A stretch of 46,127 nt of DNA from Flavobacteriaceae bacterium. GTDB lineage: Bacteria > Bacteroidota > Bacteroidia > Flavobacteriales > Flavobacteriaceae. Location: positions 1 through 46,127 of the forward strand of contig JANSXF010000030.1 in assembly GCA_024743095.1 (NCBI GenBank), read 5' to 3'. The first letter of the stretch is position 1. Every line of letters begins with the position of its first letter. The position numbers and the translations under genes are program-made. The notes beneath the pieces were generated by a model. It was given only the letters and a program-made list of their open reading frames with translations, was not told where the DNA came from and did not search any database. This document shows positions 27,295 to 36,358 of the stretch, piece by piece.

Positions 27295-27813
27295 ATGAAA
27301 AGAATGTTTTTTAATGCTTTGTTCATGTTAGGTATATCCATGGTCTTGATATCATGTTCTTCGGATGACGGACCTGAATGTGCCCCGGATTTTACTGGAG
27401 ATTTAACCACAACTGAAGAGATACTGGTCGGGGAATGGATTCTTACCGGCATTGTAGCTGCTGAGGAACTGGATTTGACCGATGATGATACGGACAATGC
27501 TTCAACGGACCTTTTTGACCAATACGAAGAGTGCGCACGGGATGCAGCCTATACTTTTGATTCCGATAGGACTTTTGCCTATGAAATAGGAAAGTATGGG
27601 GAAGATTGTGAATACGTGGTCCCATCAGCGGGGACTTGGGAGTTATCCTCTCAAAACCTTAGTTTGGTATCTTCTTGTTCCGTACAGACCACTAGTTTGG
27701 AATTTAATGATGATTTAACGGCGTTTACCTTCTCGGAAATATACAATGTGACCGATGTAACCGGAACAGTGGTTCAAACAAGGATTGACTTTACGTATAC
27801 TTTATCTTTGTAG
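27295..27813 (+). CDS. lipocalin-like lipoprotein of unknown function
   Basis: ATG 27295 (three codons into the open frame, which otherwise begins with TTG) gives a 172-residue lipoprotein with signal MKRMFFNALFMLGISMVLIS and Cys21, followed by an acidic SSDDGPE linker. The mature part begins LVGEWILTGI and has a beta-rich layout with FDSDRTFAYEIG, GTWELSSQNLSLVS and a C-terminal FTYTLSL, the pattern of small Bacteroidetes lipocalin-like domains. Two or more Cys pairs (near ECAR, DCEY and SSC) may form disulfides. No function can be assigned. A terminator follows. Confidence 0.65.
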   Translation: MKRMFFNALFMLGISMVLISCSSDDGPECAPDFTGDLTTTEEILVGEWILTGIVAAEELDLTDDDTDNASTDLFDQYEECARDAAYTFDSDRTFAYEIGKYGEDCEYVVPSAGTWELSSQNLSLVSSCSVQTTSLEFNDDLTAFTFSEIYNVTDVTGTVVQTRIDFTYTLSL

Positions 27814-27836
27814 GATGAATGGATGTATAGAAAAGT

Positions 27837-27870
27837 AAAAGGCCATTCCCTTTTACGGGGTGGCCTTTTA
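27837..27870. terminator. intrinsic terminator between lipocalin-like gene and hxlA
   Basis: AAAAGGCCA (27837-27845) pairs with TGGCCTTTT (27861-27869), with extra CCC/GGG pairs inside. A-tract and T-tract on the two sides suit the two converging genes. Confidence 0.75.
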
Positions 27871-27900
27871 TTCTTTTTCATAACAATTTTTATAGGGGAA

Positions 27901-28530
27901 CTATGCTGTTAGGACTTCTTTCAATGCCTTTGCAGCGGCAGCTGGGTCCTCTGCGCCATAAATGGCTCCTCCGGCTACGGCAACGACCGCCCCGGATGCT
28001 TTCACTTTACTTATGCTATCTATGGTTACTCCACCGGCAATGGATACGGGCACACCAGCTCTCGAGGCTTCATCAATAAGCACTTGAACGGAATATCCAG
28101 GTTTTGCCTGCTCGTCCAAACCGGCATGCAGTTCAACAAATTCAACACCTAGTTTGGTAACTTCTTGAGCTCGCTTTACACGGTCTTCCACTCCAATGGT
28201 ATCTACAACGACCCCTCTGTTGTATTGTTTTGCCTTTGTCACGGCACCGGAAATGGTGGCATCGTCCACTGCACCAAGAATGGTGATATAATCCGCTCCG
28301 GCTTTAAAGGCCATTTCGGCTTCTAAGGCCCCTGCATCTGCAGTTTTAAAATCGGCAAATACTTTTTTGTCAGGAAAAGCCTCTTTCATTGCAGTGATCA
28401 CGCTAAGGCCTTCACTTTTGATAAGGGGCGTGCCCAATTCAATAATGTCAATATAAGGAGCCACTTGGGTAGCCAGTGCAATGGCATCTTCTGTGGATAA
28501 TAAATCGATTGCTACTTGTAATTTAGCCAT
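27901..28530 (-). CDS. hxlA: 3-hexulose-6-phosphate synthase
   Basis: The 209-residue protein is a (beta/alpha)8-barrel of the orotidine-phosphate decarboxylase superfamily. It has the signature D-x-K-x-x-D in FADFKTADAG (near residue 60), the early VAIDLLSTEDAI strand, and the phosphate-binding end IAGGVTIDSI / VAVAGGAIYGAEDP. This is the pattern of 3-hexulose-6-phosphate synthase, which joins formaldehyde to ribulose 5-phosphate (or runs backwards to supply pentose phosphate). The close relative UlaD (3-keto-L-gulonate-6-phosphate decarboxylase) is less likely because an isomerase-type partner (hxlB) lies 38 nt upstream. ATG 28530 is the start. Confidence 0.85.
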   Translation of the reverse strand: MAKLQVAIDLLSTEDAIALATQVAPYIDIIELGTPLIKSEGLSVITAMKEAFPDKKVFADFKTADAGALEAEMAFKAGADYITILGAVDDATISGAVTKAKQYNRGVVVDTIGVEDRVKRAQEVTKLGVEFVELHAGLDEQAKPGYSVQVLIDEASRAGVPVSIAGGVTIDSISKVKASGAVVAVAGGAIYGAEDPAAAAKALKEVLTA

Positions 28531-28568
28531 AATCAATAATGTTTAAAATTTAACTTTACTATGTTTTT

Positions 28569-29153
28569 TTATTCCATGTTGGCATGTCGCTTCCACAATT
28601 CATCACGGCTCGCACCGGATGTTTGCCACAAATGCTGAACTATTGCATAAAAAAGCAACAAGAACGACTGCTCGAACAAACTACCTGCATATTGTTGGGA
28701 TACGGTTTCGTTCAATTCTTGTTTGCCAGCTGCGGGAATGGTTACGGTGTAGTTGGATATTTGAGACAATCGAGAATTCGGGTCCGTCGTGAAGCATGCT
28801 ACTTCGGCATTGTTTTTATGGGCTGTTTCGGCAGCTTTAACAATAGACCCGGTAGTGCCGGAACCAGATGCGCCAATAAGAAGGTCACCTTCCAAAATGG
28901 CCGGGGCGATGGTCTCTCCCACAACAAATACGGAATACCCCAAGTGCATAAGCCTCATGGCAGCTGCCTTTATCATAAATCCCGAGCGGCCCGCTCCAAT
29001 CATGAAAATATGTGTCGCCTTGTCAATAGCTTCGATGAGTTCCGACAATCCATTATAAGACAGATGATTGGTAACTTGCTGATGTTCTCCCAAAATCATT
29101 CTCAATGCTTCCTCGATATGCTCTGTGGCTTGTGAAACTTCTAATTGCGCCAT
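28569..29153 (-). CDS. hxlB: 6-phospho-3-hexuloisomerase
   Basis: From ATG 29153 the protein has 194 residues, the family's normal size; the open frame runs much further upstream but has no family similarity there. It is a single SIS (sugar isomerase) domain: IFMIGAGRSGFMIKAAAMRL near residue 45, the phosphate-binding GASGSGTTGSIVKAAE, and the C-terminal ETVSQQYAGSLFEQSFLLL with the catalytic Glu region. It converts 3-hexulose 6-phosphate to fructose 6-phosphate and pairs with hxlA for formaldehyde fixation or pentose supply. An alternative in-frame ATG lies at 29186. The gene is first in an operon with hxlA and is divergent from an AraC regulator. Confidence 0.87.
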   Translation of the reverse strand: MAQLEVSQATEHIEEALRMILGEHQQVTNHLSYNGLSELIEAIDKATHIFMIGAGRSGFMIKAAAMRLMHLGYSVFVVGETIAPAILEGDLLIGASGSGTTGSIVKAAETAHKNNAEVACFTTDPNSRLSQISNYTVTIPAAGKQELNETVSQQYAGSLFEQSFLLLFYAIVQHLWQTSGASRDELWKRHANME

Positions 29154-29195
29154 GTTGTATATGCCTTTTGTTTTCTCTAATTCCATTTGGATGGG

Positions 29196-29203
29196 CAAAA
29201 TTA
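29196..29203 (-). promoter_or_regulatory. -7 promoter box for hxlBA
   Basis: On the minus strand TAATTTTG matches TAnnTTTG, 42 nt before the hxlB ATG at 29153. The only TTG upstream is 27 nt away, too far for a good -33 element, which may mean that the AraC regulator is needed for activity. Confidence 0.4.
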
Positions 29204-29350
29204 GGAGAGAATACAGATGTGGTTTGTACACAATTTGATAGATGTGTGGCATTATTTGCCCAAAACCATGGTGGTCGTGGTGATATTTGGCACTTTTGTG
29301 GTACATTATGTAAACGTTGGATTTAAGTTGATGAAAAAGCAAAGGAGAAA

Positions 29351-30196
29351 ATGATGCTGAGCAATAAAGTAATCTACATTCGCAATTTGGATAATTGTCC
29401 CCCTTCCTATCTTGAGGACCCTGCGAGGCGGGAGTTTTTTGAGATTGTGTGGTTGCAGGGCGAAGAGGCCTTGCACGAGCCACAGCATGCTTTTCAGACC
29501 TTACGGGGCGATTGGGTATATCTTATACCGCCCTATAGGGTACATCAGTTGAACAAGGCAGGTAAAAAAGGGGTGCTTATTTCCTTTAAGCGAGAGCTTA
29601 TGGAGGGCGATTTAAAGGAATTTTTGTTAGATGTATTCCGTATGTTCAATATTCAAGGAGAATTCTCCTGCTTGCAGATGAACAAGCAATCTTCGGAGGG
29701 GCTTACCGCTGTTTTTGAACTATTGTTGGAGGAATACAATAAAGAAAAGCAACAATTGACCATGCTCAAGGCATTGCTAAAGGTGTTCTTGCTGAAATTG
29801 ATACAGCTCAAAGAGGAACATTTTACCAAACAGGATATCAACGAAAAACGCATTTATGAATTTATGTTGTTGCTTGAGATGAATTATCTAGGGGAACGAA
29901 CAGCGGAATTCTATGCCGGAAATTTAGGTTTGAGCGCCAAACGCCTAAATCAAATTTTGAAAGAAAAGCTGAACAAGACAGCTATGCAACTGATTCATGA
30001 TAGAGTGTTGCTGGAGGCCAAACGGCAAATCATACATAGTGAGAACACCATAAAGGAAATCGCATTCAATCTCGGTTTTAAAGACCGTTCCTATTTCAGT
30101 AGGTTTTTTAAGCAACATTCAGGGCAAACTCCTCAAGAATTTCAGACCGGGGTTAAAAACCACGTACAGCAGCACGAGAATACATTGATCAATTAA
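29351..30196 (+). CDS. AraC-family transcriptional regulator
   Basis: The 281-residue protein has an N-terminal cupin-like sensing part (FFEIVWLQGEEALHEPQH, YLIPPYRVHQL) and a C-terminal AraC double helix-turn-helix (about residues 175-275). The second helix-turn-helix is typical: NTIKEIAFNLGFKDRSYFSRF followed by FKQHSGQTPQEFQ. It is divergent from hxlB with 197 nt between start codons and is the likely regulator of hxlBA; the ligand is unknown. Two adjacent ATG codons (29351 and 29354) are possible starts. Confidence 0.88.
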   Translation: MMLSNKVIYIRNLDNCPPSYLEDPARREFFEIVWLQGEEALHEPQHAFQTLRGDWVYLIPPYRVHQLNKAGKKGVLISFKRELMEGDLKEFLLDVFRMFNIQGEFSCLQMNKQSSEGLTAVFELLLEEYNKEKQQLTMLKALLKVFLLKLIQLKEEHFTKQDINEKRIYEFMLLLEMNYLGERTAEFYAGNLGLSAKRLNQILKEKLNKTAMQLIHDRVLLEAKRQIIHSENTIKEIAFNLGFKDRSYFSRFFKQHSGQTPQEFQTGVKNHVQQHENTLIN

Positions 30197-30292
30197 GTGT
30201 GTAGAGAACTCAATTTTAGATAAGACAGATCTCGAAAATCTAAAAGTACGGCTTTATAAAAATAGGAGGAGAATACCTCACCAAGAGTTGAT

Positions 30293-30820
30293 CTATACCG
30301 TCTTAAAATGAACCTTGAACAACCTTAATGCATTGCTGATATGGGTTTCTACAGTACGTATGGAAATATCCATTTCTTGGGCAATTTCCTTATTGTTATA
30401 CCCCTGAACCCGACTTAAGTAAAATACCCTTCGGCATTTGTTGGGCAACTTTTTCATAAGCTTTATAAACATTTCCTCGGATTCCAGATAATCCATATGC
30501 TCTTTTACTCCATTCGAGACAGTTTTGGAATGTAGCATCTCCTCCGCTGGAACTTTTCGCTGTTGCTGTTTAAGAAAATTAAGGGCCCTGTATTTTACCC
30601 CACGGAACAAATAGGCTTCGATTTGATCTATTTGGGAGGTGGCGGATTTCTCCCAAAGACTAATAAAAATTTCTTGGACAAGGTCCTGGGCGACTTGATG
30701 ATCGCCAGTAAAACTATAGGCATAGATATAAAGTCGCTTCCAATACGCGGAAAAAACCTTTTCCAATGCTTTTTCCTGACGATTTTGGAGCGCTTTAATA
30801 ATTAGATTTTGGTTTTTCAT
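30293..30820 (-). CDS. FecI-type ECF sigma factor, SusCD locus A
   Basis: The 175-residue protein has sigma-70 region 2 (residues about 20-85: AYWKRLYIYAYSF, QDLVQEIFISLWEK, then AYLFRGVKYRALNFL) and region 4 (about 115-170: LPNKCRRVFYLSRV, GYNNKEIAQEMDIS, RTVETHISNALR). It should direct RNA polymerase to the SusCD genes under control of a FecR anti-sigma. Its position is odd: it lies downstream of susD, 5.5 kb away from the fecR gene, and behind a strong terminator, with its own promoter at 30859-30885. Usually the sigma gene precedes fecR. Confidence 0.92.
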   Translation of the reverse strand: MKNQNLIIKALQNRQEKALEKVFSAYWKRLYIYAYSFTGDHQVAQDLVQEIFISLWEKSATSQIDQIEAYLFRGVKYRALNFLKQQQRKVPAEEMLHSKTVSNGVKEHMDYLESEEMFIKLMKKLPNKCRRVFYLSRVQGYNNKEIAQEMDISIRTVETHISNALRLFKVHFKTV

Positions 30821-30858
30821 CAGCTGGGGATGCTTGCTTTTGTTCTAAGGCCTATGCT

Positions 30859-30885
30859 CAAATGTATTGACCTTACATCAACAAA
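30859..30885 (-). promoter_or_regulatory. promoter of the locus A sigma gene
   Basis: On the minus strand TTTG (30885-30882), a 15-nt spacer and TACATTTG (30866-30859) fit the Bacteroidetes promoter. It is 38 nt before the sigma start codon and downstream of the susD terminator. Confidence 0.5.
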
Positions 30886-30912
30886 TTTGCTGCTAAACAT
30901 TATGCTTGTGTT

Positions 30913-30955
30913 ATTAAAAATACTCCCGGAAACATTTGAAGTTCCGGGAGTATTT
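30913..30955 (-). terminator. intrinsic terminator after susD of locus A
   Basis: AAATACTCCCGGAA (30918-30931) and TTCCGGGAGTATTT (30942-30955) form a perfect 14-bp stem with a 10-nt loop. On the minus strand the stem ends in a T-rich TATTTTTAATAA. It separates susD from the sigma gene. Confidence 0.82.
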
Positions 30956-30967
30956 CAGGGTGTTCCG

Positions 30968-32713
30968 CTACCAATTTGGATTTTGTGTCAAATTAGGGTT
31001 CAACTGCAATTCTTGCATAGGAAGGGGCAATAGGTAATCCCGATCTTCATTAAAGGTTCTGTTGTTAAAATCGGGAAGCGGGTCGATTAGGTTTTCGGCA
31101 CTCAAATGAATGTCGGTACCTAGCTGAAAGTATTTGGCCCCTGCTATTTGGTCGGCAGGAAGCTCACCTTCATAAACTACCGTATCGATAGCCCCGTTAT
31201 TGTCCAGGTCATATTGCCCTGTACCTGGTAAATAAAGTCCTCTTAAGGGTAAGGTAATGGATTGCCCGGCTTTCCATCTGCGTATATCGTTCCACCGTTG
31301 TCCCTCCATATAAAGCTCTATTCTACGCTCTCTCCTAATCTCCAAGATCAGTCCGTTGTTAGGACCATGCACATTGGGGTAAATCGTATTTTGATAAGGG
31401 TCCGGGTTGGCGTTTGCTTCGGCCATGACTAAATTGGGCATGCCAACTCTATTGCGCAGCAATCCAATAGACTGATCAATATCTGTTTGTGATATGGTTC
31501 CAAGTTCGGCCTTGGCCTCAGCATAGTTCAACAATACTTCGGCAAACCGGAACACGGGCAGGTCGTTGGTGTTCTGGTTGATTCCATCCGAATCCGCACC
31601 CGTAACAAACTTGGTAATATGATACCCGGTTATGGAAAATGATAGATCCGGGGGTAGGGCAGTGCTTTGTCCCGCTCTCGAATATCCGGACGTCCTAATG
31701 GTTTGCCCAAGTCTTGGGTCACGGTTTGCTGTTTCGACCGAAAATGGTAGGGTGTTGTAATCAGCTTGGTCCGTGAATCGGGAGCCATTTGCGTTCAAAT
31801 AGGAATTCACCGCCATTTTCGGCATTCCCGGTCTCCCTTGAGAGCCGGTCAAGGTATAGTAGTTAACGCGATGCCCGTTGATAAGGGGCTCGGTATACTC
31901 CCTTGCCAAAATGATTTCGGAGGTTTCCGCTGTTTCCGCACGGAACAACTCGGCATAATCCGAACCGGGATTTCCGGTGCTATAAAGTGTATACGGACTG
32001 TTTAACATCAATTCTTCGGATGCATCGACGGCAGCTTCCAAATATTTTTCATAACCCGAAATACCATGGTATTTGCCAAATGTTCCTTCAAAAAGCCCTA
32101 CTCTCGATTTTAATGCAAGAGCTGTGTACTTGCTGATTTGGTAATCGTATTGCTCATTCTCCATATGGGCAATGGCCCAGTCCAAGTCCTCCAAAACCTT
32201 ATCCACAACAAACTGTCTGTTATCACGGGCCTTGTAAAGGTCCTGATCATCGGCTTCCATGGTCCTGTCGTACCAAGGAACATCTCCAAAGTTTACCACC
32301 ATGCCAAAGTAAAAGTATGCCCTGAAAAAACGGGCTACACCGCCATATCGATTTTTAGCGGTTTGATCCTCGCACCTTTCGTAATTTTCCAAAAAGTAAT
32401 TGATGTCGCGAAGATTGTTCCAATTCCAACCGCCACCGCTGGTAGGAACTATACGGGTACTGTTCATTAGGTCGTTCACGGTATTCTGTACAATCTCGCC
32501 ACATTGGCTATCATATGTAAAAATCTCATTCCTTGCCGAACTGTTCGGCAGTAGCAGATAGAATCCGTTGGTGTAGAGTTCCAAATCCGAAGCGGTTAAA
32601 AAGAAACTATCCTCACTGACATCGGAGATGGGATTTTTGTCCAAGTAGTCATCACTACAGTTTATCATCAATAAACTGCTCAAGCTTAACAAGGTAATAT
32701 ATAGTCGTTTCAT
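30968..32713 (-). CDS. SusD/RagB-family nutrient-binding lipoprotein, locus A
   Basis: ATG 32713 gives a 581-residue lipoprotein with signal MKRLYITLLSLSSLLMIN and Cys19 followed by SDDYLDKNPIS; the upstream in-frame Met at 32746 is less likely. SusD features are the N-terminal helical repeats (LELYTNGFYLLLPNS, NRYGGVARFFRAYFYFGMV), PVFRFAEVLLNYAEAKAELG and the C-terminal RRERRIELYMEGQRWNDIRRW, ending in LNPNLTQNPNW. It sits on the cell surface and caps the SusC transporter. Its start overlaps the extended 3' end of the broken susC gene by 59 nt. Confidence 0.93.
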   Translation of the reverse strand: MKRLYITLLSLSSLLMINCSDDYLDKNPISDVSEDSFFLTASDLELYTNGFYLLLPNSSARNEIFTYDSQCGEIVQNTVNDLMNSTRIVPTSGGGWNWNNLRDINYFLENYERCEDQTAKNRYGGVARFFRAYFYFGMVVNFGDVPWYDRTMEADDQDLYKARDNRQFVVDKVLEDLDWAIAHMENEQYDYQISKYTALALKSRVGLFEGTFGKYHGISGYEKYLEAAVDASEELMLNSPYTLYSTGNPGSDYAELFRAETAETSEIILAREYTEPLINGHRVNYYTLTGSQGRPGMPKMAVNSYLNANGSRFTDQADYNTLPFSVETANRDPRLGQTIRTSGYSRAGQSTALPPDLSFSITGYHITKFVTGADSDGINQNTNDLPVFRFAEVLLNYAEAKAELGTISQTDIDQSIGLLRNRVGMPNLVMAEANANPDPYQNTIYPNVHGPNNGLILEIRRERRIELYMEGQRWNDIRRWKAGQSITLPLRGLYLPGTGQYDLDNNGAIDTVVYEGELPADQIAGAKYFQLGTDIHLSAENLIDPLPDFNNRTFNEDRDYLLPLPMQELQLNPNLTQNPNW

Positions 32714-35700
32714 TGTCTTGTTTAATATAAAATTGAATTGAAACACCTAAAGAGTAGGTTTTTGACATGGGTGCTTCCTGACCCCTGGAATCATAGGTGT
32801 AGGAACCGGTAGGGGCGTTTAGGTTAACCAAGCTACTTGCAATTTCAGGGTCGATATAATCGGTCAGCTTAGTAAAGGTCAATATGTTTTCCCCACTTAA
32901 ATAAAGTCTTACCTTTTTGAAGGGCAGTCTTTCCAGAACAGATTGGGGCAGGTTATAACCAACCGTCAAGTTCTTTAGCCTTAGGTAGGAGATATCCTGA
33001 AGATATCGGTCGTTGATATTGTACAACGAGTTTCTACCGCTAAGAGCAATGTATCCAAACCCTCTTGGATAGTAGGCGTTGGGGTTTTCCGGAGACCAGA
33101 TATTGTTGGTCAGGTCCTTTCGGAAGTATGATGCGTACGGACGACTGTATGGCCCCCAGAACAATTGGGAATTGTAACCGGGATACCAATCTTGTTTTCC
33201 GACTCCTTGGAAAAAGGCAGAAATGTCAAACCCTTTCCAACTGGATGATATCCTAAAATTGTAAAGATATTTTGGTGCCACATTACCCACGATTTTTTGG
33301 TCGCCGGGGTTGTCCAAGGTGTTGGTTCCTGCATTTACGACGCCATCACCGTTTATGTCGTTGTATTTTACATCGCCCGGCTGAAGTCCTCCTCCAGCTG
33401 TAATTCGAGGACTTACATAGGATTGGTCAACGTGTGAGGCAATCTCCTCCTCGCTCTGGAACAGGCCGTCTATTTCATAGCCCCATAGGTCACCGATCAC
33501 CATTCCCTGGTAGAACGAACTGAGGAGTTTTTCGGGGTTGTCGAATCTTGTAATCTCCGTTTTTGAATTGGAAAGACCGGCACTCACGCTTACTTGCAAA
33601 GGAGAGCCTCCGACCATAAAATTGTCCGAGTATCCCAAAGAGAGTTCAAAGCCTTTGGTGGCCAAATCAGCGGCATTTTGTTGCGGGGCCGAGGCACCAA
33701 GTGTTGCAGGAAGGACTTGTCCGGCCGTTAACATACCAAGGGTTTCTCTCTTGAACCAATCAAAATTGGCCGTCAACCTGTTTTTGAACAGGCCTAGGTC
33801 CATCCCAAAGTCAATTGTGCGTACTTCTTCCCATGTAATTTCAACTGGGTTCAAAGCGGGCGAAGAAATGGTCTCCAAAGGCCTTCCGTTCAACGAGAAC
33901 GCTTCATTCACCGAACGGCTCAATACGGGTTGGTAGGTGTATGGGGAAACTTCTTGATTTCCCAAAGACCCGTAGGATGCCCTGAGCTTTAATTGGCTCA
34001 ATGTCGGGTTCAGGGATTCCAAGAACTTTTCGTTATGGATGGCCCATGCCCCCGAAACGGAAGGGAAGAAGCCCCATCTAAAATCTGAAGGGAAGCGCGA
34101 AGTGCCATCATATCTTCCGTTGAATTCCAAAAAGTACTTGTTGTCGAAATCGTAGGATAATCTCGAATAAACACCTTGTAAAGCCCATTCATATGCGCTG
34201 CCTGTGGTTTGGTTGGCAGTGGTTCCAAGTCCCAAAGAGTTTAGGTCGTCCGAGATAAGCCCTTGTGTGCTGGCCTGGATTGTTTTGCTGTACATGGATT
34301 CCTGTCCAAAACCGGCCATTATATCAATATGGTGCTTTCCAAAACGTTTATTGTAATTCGCGTAAATATTGAAGGCATCATAATTTGAGGTTGTATTGAA
34401 CTCCATTAAACGGTCGGACCCCATTGTTTCCACTTCACCAACATATATGCTCCAAGGTACCATTGTGGAACGTTGGTAGGTGTTCTGGTTCATTTTTCTA
34501 TATGCATAACTCGCCTTTAGGGAAAACCCGTCAAGAGGGGTCAAGGTCGCTGTTACGATGTTGGAAAATTCGGAATCCTCCGTTTCCTGTTTGGATTTTC
34601 CGTGCAAAAGGGAGGCATAGAGACCATCTCCAGCAGCGTAGTTGTTCAGTTCGCTTCGATAGAAGTAAGTGCCATCGGGGTTGGTGGGCGAATACCATGG
34701 CATTGCATGGTTGTAGACCAAATAGTTCCAATAATTGCCATGCCATCCCCCACGATAACCTCCGTATTGTAGATCATCATATTTATTGAACTGCATGTTA
34801 TCCGTCAAAGTAATCCAATCGTTCAATTTGAAATCGACTTTGGCACGGTAATTTTCTTTTTTGAAAAGATCTTCCTGGACAGCAAGAATACCTACTTCAC
34901 GATAGTTGCGATATGAAAAGTAGCCTTTCAATTTTTCACTGCCACCACTTATGGAAGCATTGTAAATCTGGGATGGTCTGCTTTTTCTGAAAAAGGTATC
35001 CCACCAATTGGTGTTGGCGTAGTGAACATATTGATCTCTGCCGTTTCGTGTATCGGTTATTACCCTTGCCAAGGATGGATTGGCGGAAACCTCTCGCAGG
35101 GCAGCATAATCTGCTTCAGTGTATCCGGATTATGAAGCCCCACTGCTCGCTTGGAAAAAGCTGTCCGCTATTTGTATGGCTTCATAGGGGTCGGTAACAA
35201 AATCAGTATTTGTAGTGACTTGGTTAATGGCTGTTGTAGCTTCGAAGCTCACGGTCAAATCACCTTGTTTGGCTTGTTTTGTAGTGATCAACACTACACC
35301 AAAAGAAGCGCGGGCACCATAAATTGCAGCGGCACCCGCGTCCTTCAAAACACTGATGTTCTCTATATCACTTGGGTTGATGTCATTGATATCTCCCTCT
35401 ACACCATCGATTATAATAAGAGGTTCCCCACCGTTGATGGATGTAAAACCCCTGATATTAATATTTGGCGTGTCGGTCGGTCGACCATTGGATCTTGTAA
35501 TCGTAAGCCCGGGCGTTACACCTTGTAGGGCAACGGCGGCATTGCTCAAGGGACGCTCTCCCAAAGCTGAAACATCGACTTTGCTAACGGCCGCACTCAA
35601 GGATTCCATTGTTTTTTCACCATATCCTATCACGACTACCTCGTTCAACTCTTGGTTGCCGGACTCGAGTATTATGGATATGCTGTCTTGATCTTGTACG

Positions 35701-36242
35701 GTATAGGTCTGCGTTTGCATGCCTATGTAAGAGAACTCCAAGACATCTCCATTTGTCGCTTGGATTAGGAAATTCCCGTCGAAATCGGTGATCACACCAT
35801 TAGTGCTGCCCATTACCCTGACATTGGCGCCCATCAAAGGCTGGTCCATGTCATCCTTTACGGTTCCATTTATGGTCCTTTGTGCACTAGGTTTGGGTGT
35901 CTCGTTTAGGTACACGGTAATATTACTGTTCTGAATATTGTAGCCAAGGCCATAACTTTCGGCCAGGTGCCCCATAACGGATTCCACAGATCGGTTCCGA
36001 TAGTTTACGTTGATTTTCCGCTTCAGGTCTTTTACTTCATTGTTATATATGAAGCTTACATGGGCCTGTTGTTCAATTTGTTCGAAGATAGATACAAGCT
36101 CTACCTGATTTTGTTGCATGCTAATGGTTGCTAAATTTCTGACATTGGCCTGCAAGGGCAGGGCAAAAAAATTGAATGCCCAAAGTATCATAACCGTTTT
36201 CATAACGTTTCCGTTGAAAAAAAATAGTAATTTTGATTTCAT
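32655..36242 (-). pseudogene. SusC/RagA-family TonB-dependent transporter, locus A, interrupted by an in-frame TAA
   Basis: The coding region reads from ATG 36242 for 370 codons (signal peptide MKTVMILWAFNFFALPLQA after an alternative Met at 36203, STN domain to about residue 110, carboxypeptidase-like repeat with GVITDFDGNFLIQATNGD, and plug with VLKDAGAAAIYGARASFGVV). It then meets TAA at 35132-35130 and continues in the same frame without any shift through the whole beta-barrel to 32655, 1195 codons in all. The flanking residues (FFQASSGAS, stop, SGYTEADYAALREV) are typical SusC sequence, so a Tyr codon may have become TAA. The barrel runs 23 residues past the expected terminal Phe (SLGVSIQF) and overlaps susD. 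It is a fresh pseudogene, a phase-variable or heterogeneous site, or a sequencing error. Confidence 0.88.
35130..35132 (-). other. in-frame TAA stop inside susC of locus A
   Basis: The codon between GCT-TCA and TCC-GGA is TAA. One base change at 35130 (complement of the third codon base) restores Tyr, and the frame is open on both sides, so a single substitution is enough to explain the break. Confidence 0.9.
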
Positions 36243-36319
36243 TATTTCATACTATGTATTGGTGAATATGTAGTTGTAAACGAGCCTTTTCTGTTGGCGC
36301 AGAAGAGGCTTTTTTTTTT
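36242..36319 (+). ncRNA. predicted antisense RNA over the susC leader, locus A
   Basis: On the strand opposite susC, a -7 box TAATTTTG (36228-36235) lies inside the first susC codons, and an intrinsic terminator ends at 36319. A transcript starting about 7 nt after the box would be close to 78 nt long and fully antisense to the susC start codon region and leader. The -33 element is weak (GTTTC, 17 nt upstream). The same -7 box, at the same 47-nt distance from a terminator hairpin, occurs in locus B. Bacteroides polysaccharide loci carry such antisense RNAs (DonS type) between the anti-sigma gene and susC. Transcription here is a prediction. Confidence 0.5.
36283..36319 (+). terminator. intrinsic terminator antisense to susC, locus A
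   Basis: AGCCTTTTCTG (36283-36293), loop TTGGCG and CAGAAGAGGCT (36300-36310) form an 11-bp stem with one G-U pair, followed by nine T. The T-tract is on the plus strand, against the direction of fecR and susC, so it does not end the fecR transcript but an antisense one. On the sense strand it is only a hairpin with no T-tract. Confidence 0.75.
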
Positions 36320-36358
36320 GTTGGTTCTTATATCATTGACGTTCTTGTTTTATTGGTT

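Noticed and set aside
28569..29483. A 304-residue version of hxlB using the far upstream start
   Set aside because: The added N-terminal 110 residues are low-quality sequence overlapping the divergent AraC start and promoter region; the family is about 190 residues and the start at 29153 fits.
30214..30245. Inverted repeat TTTTAGAT / ATCTAAAA between the AraC gene and the sigma gene as a terminator
   Set aside because: An AT-rich 8-bp stem with a 16-nt loop and no following T-tract is too weak to call.
32655..35072. The two parts of susC in locus A as two separate genes
   Set aside because: The second part has no ribosome-binding start or signal peptide and continues the barrel in the same frame directly after the TAA, so it is one interrupted gene.
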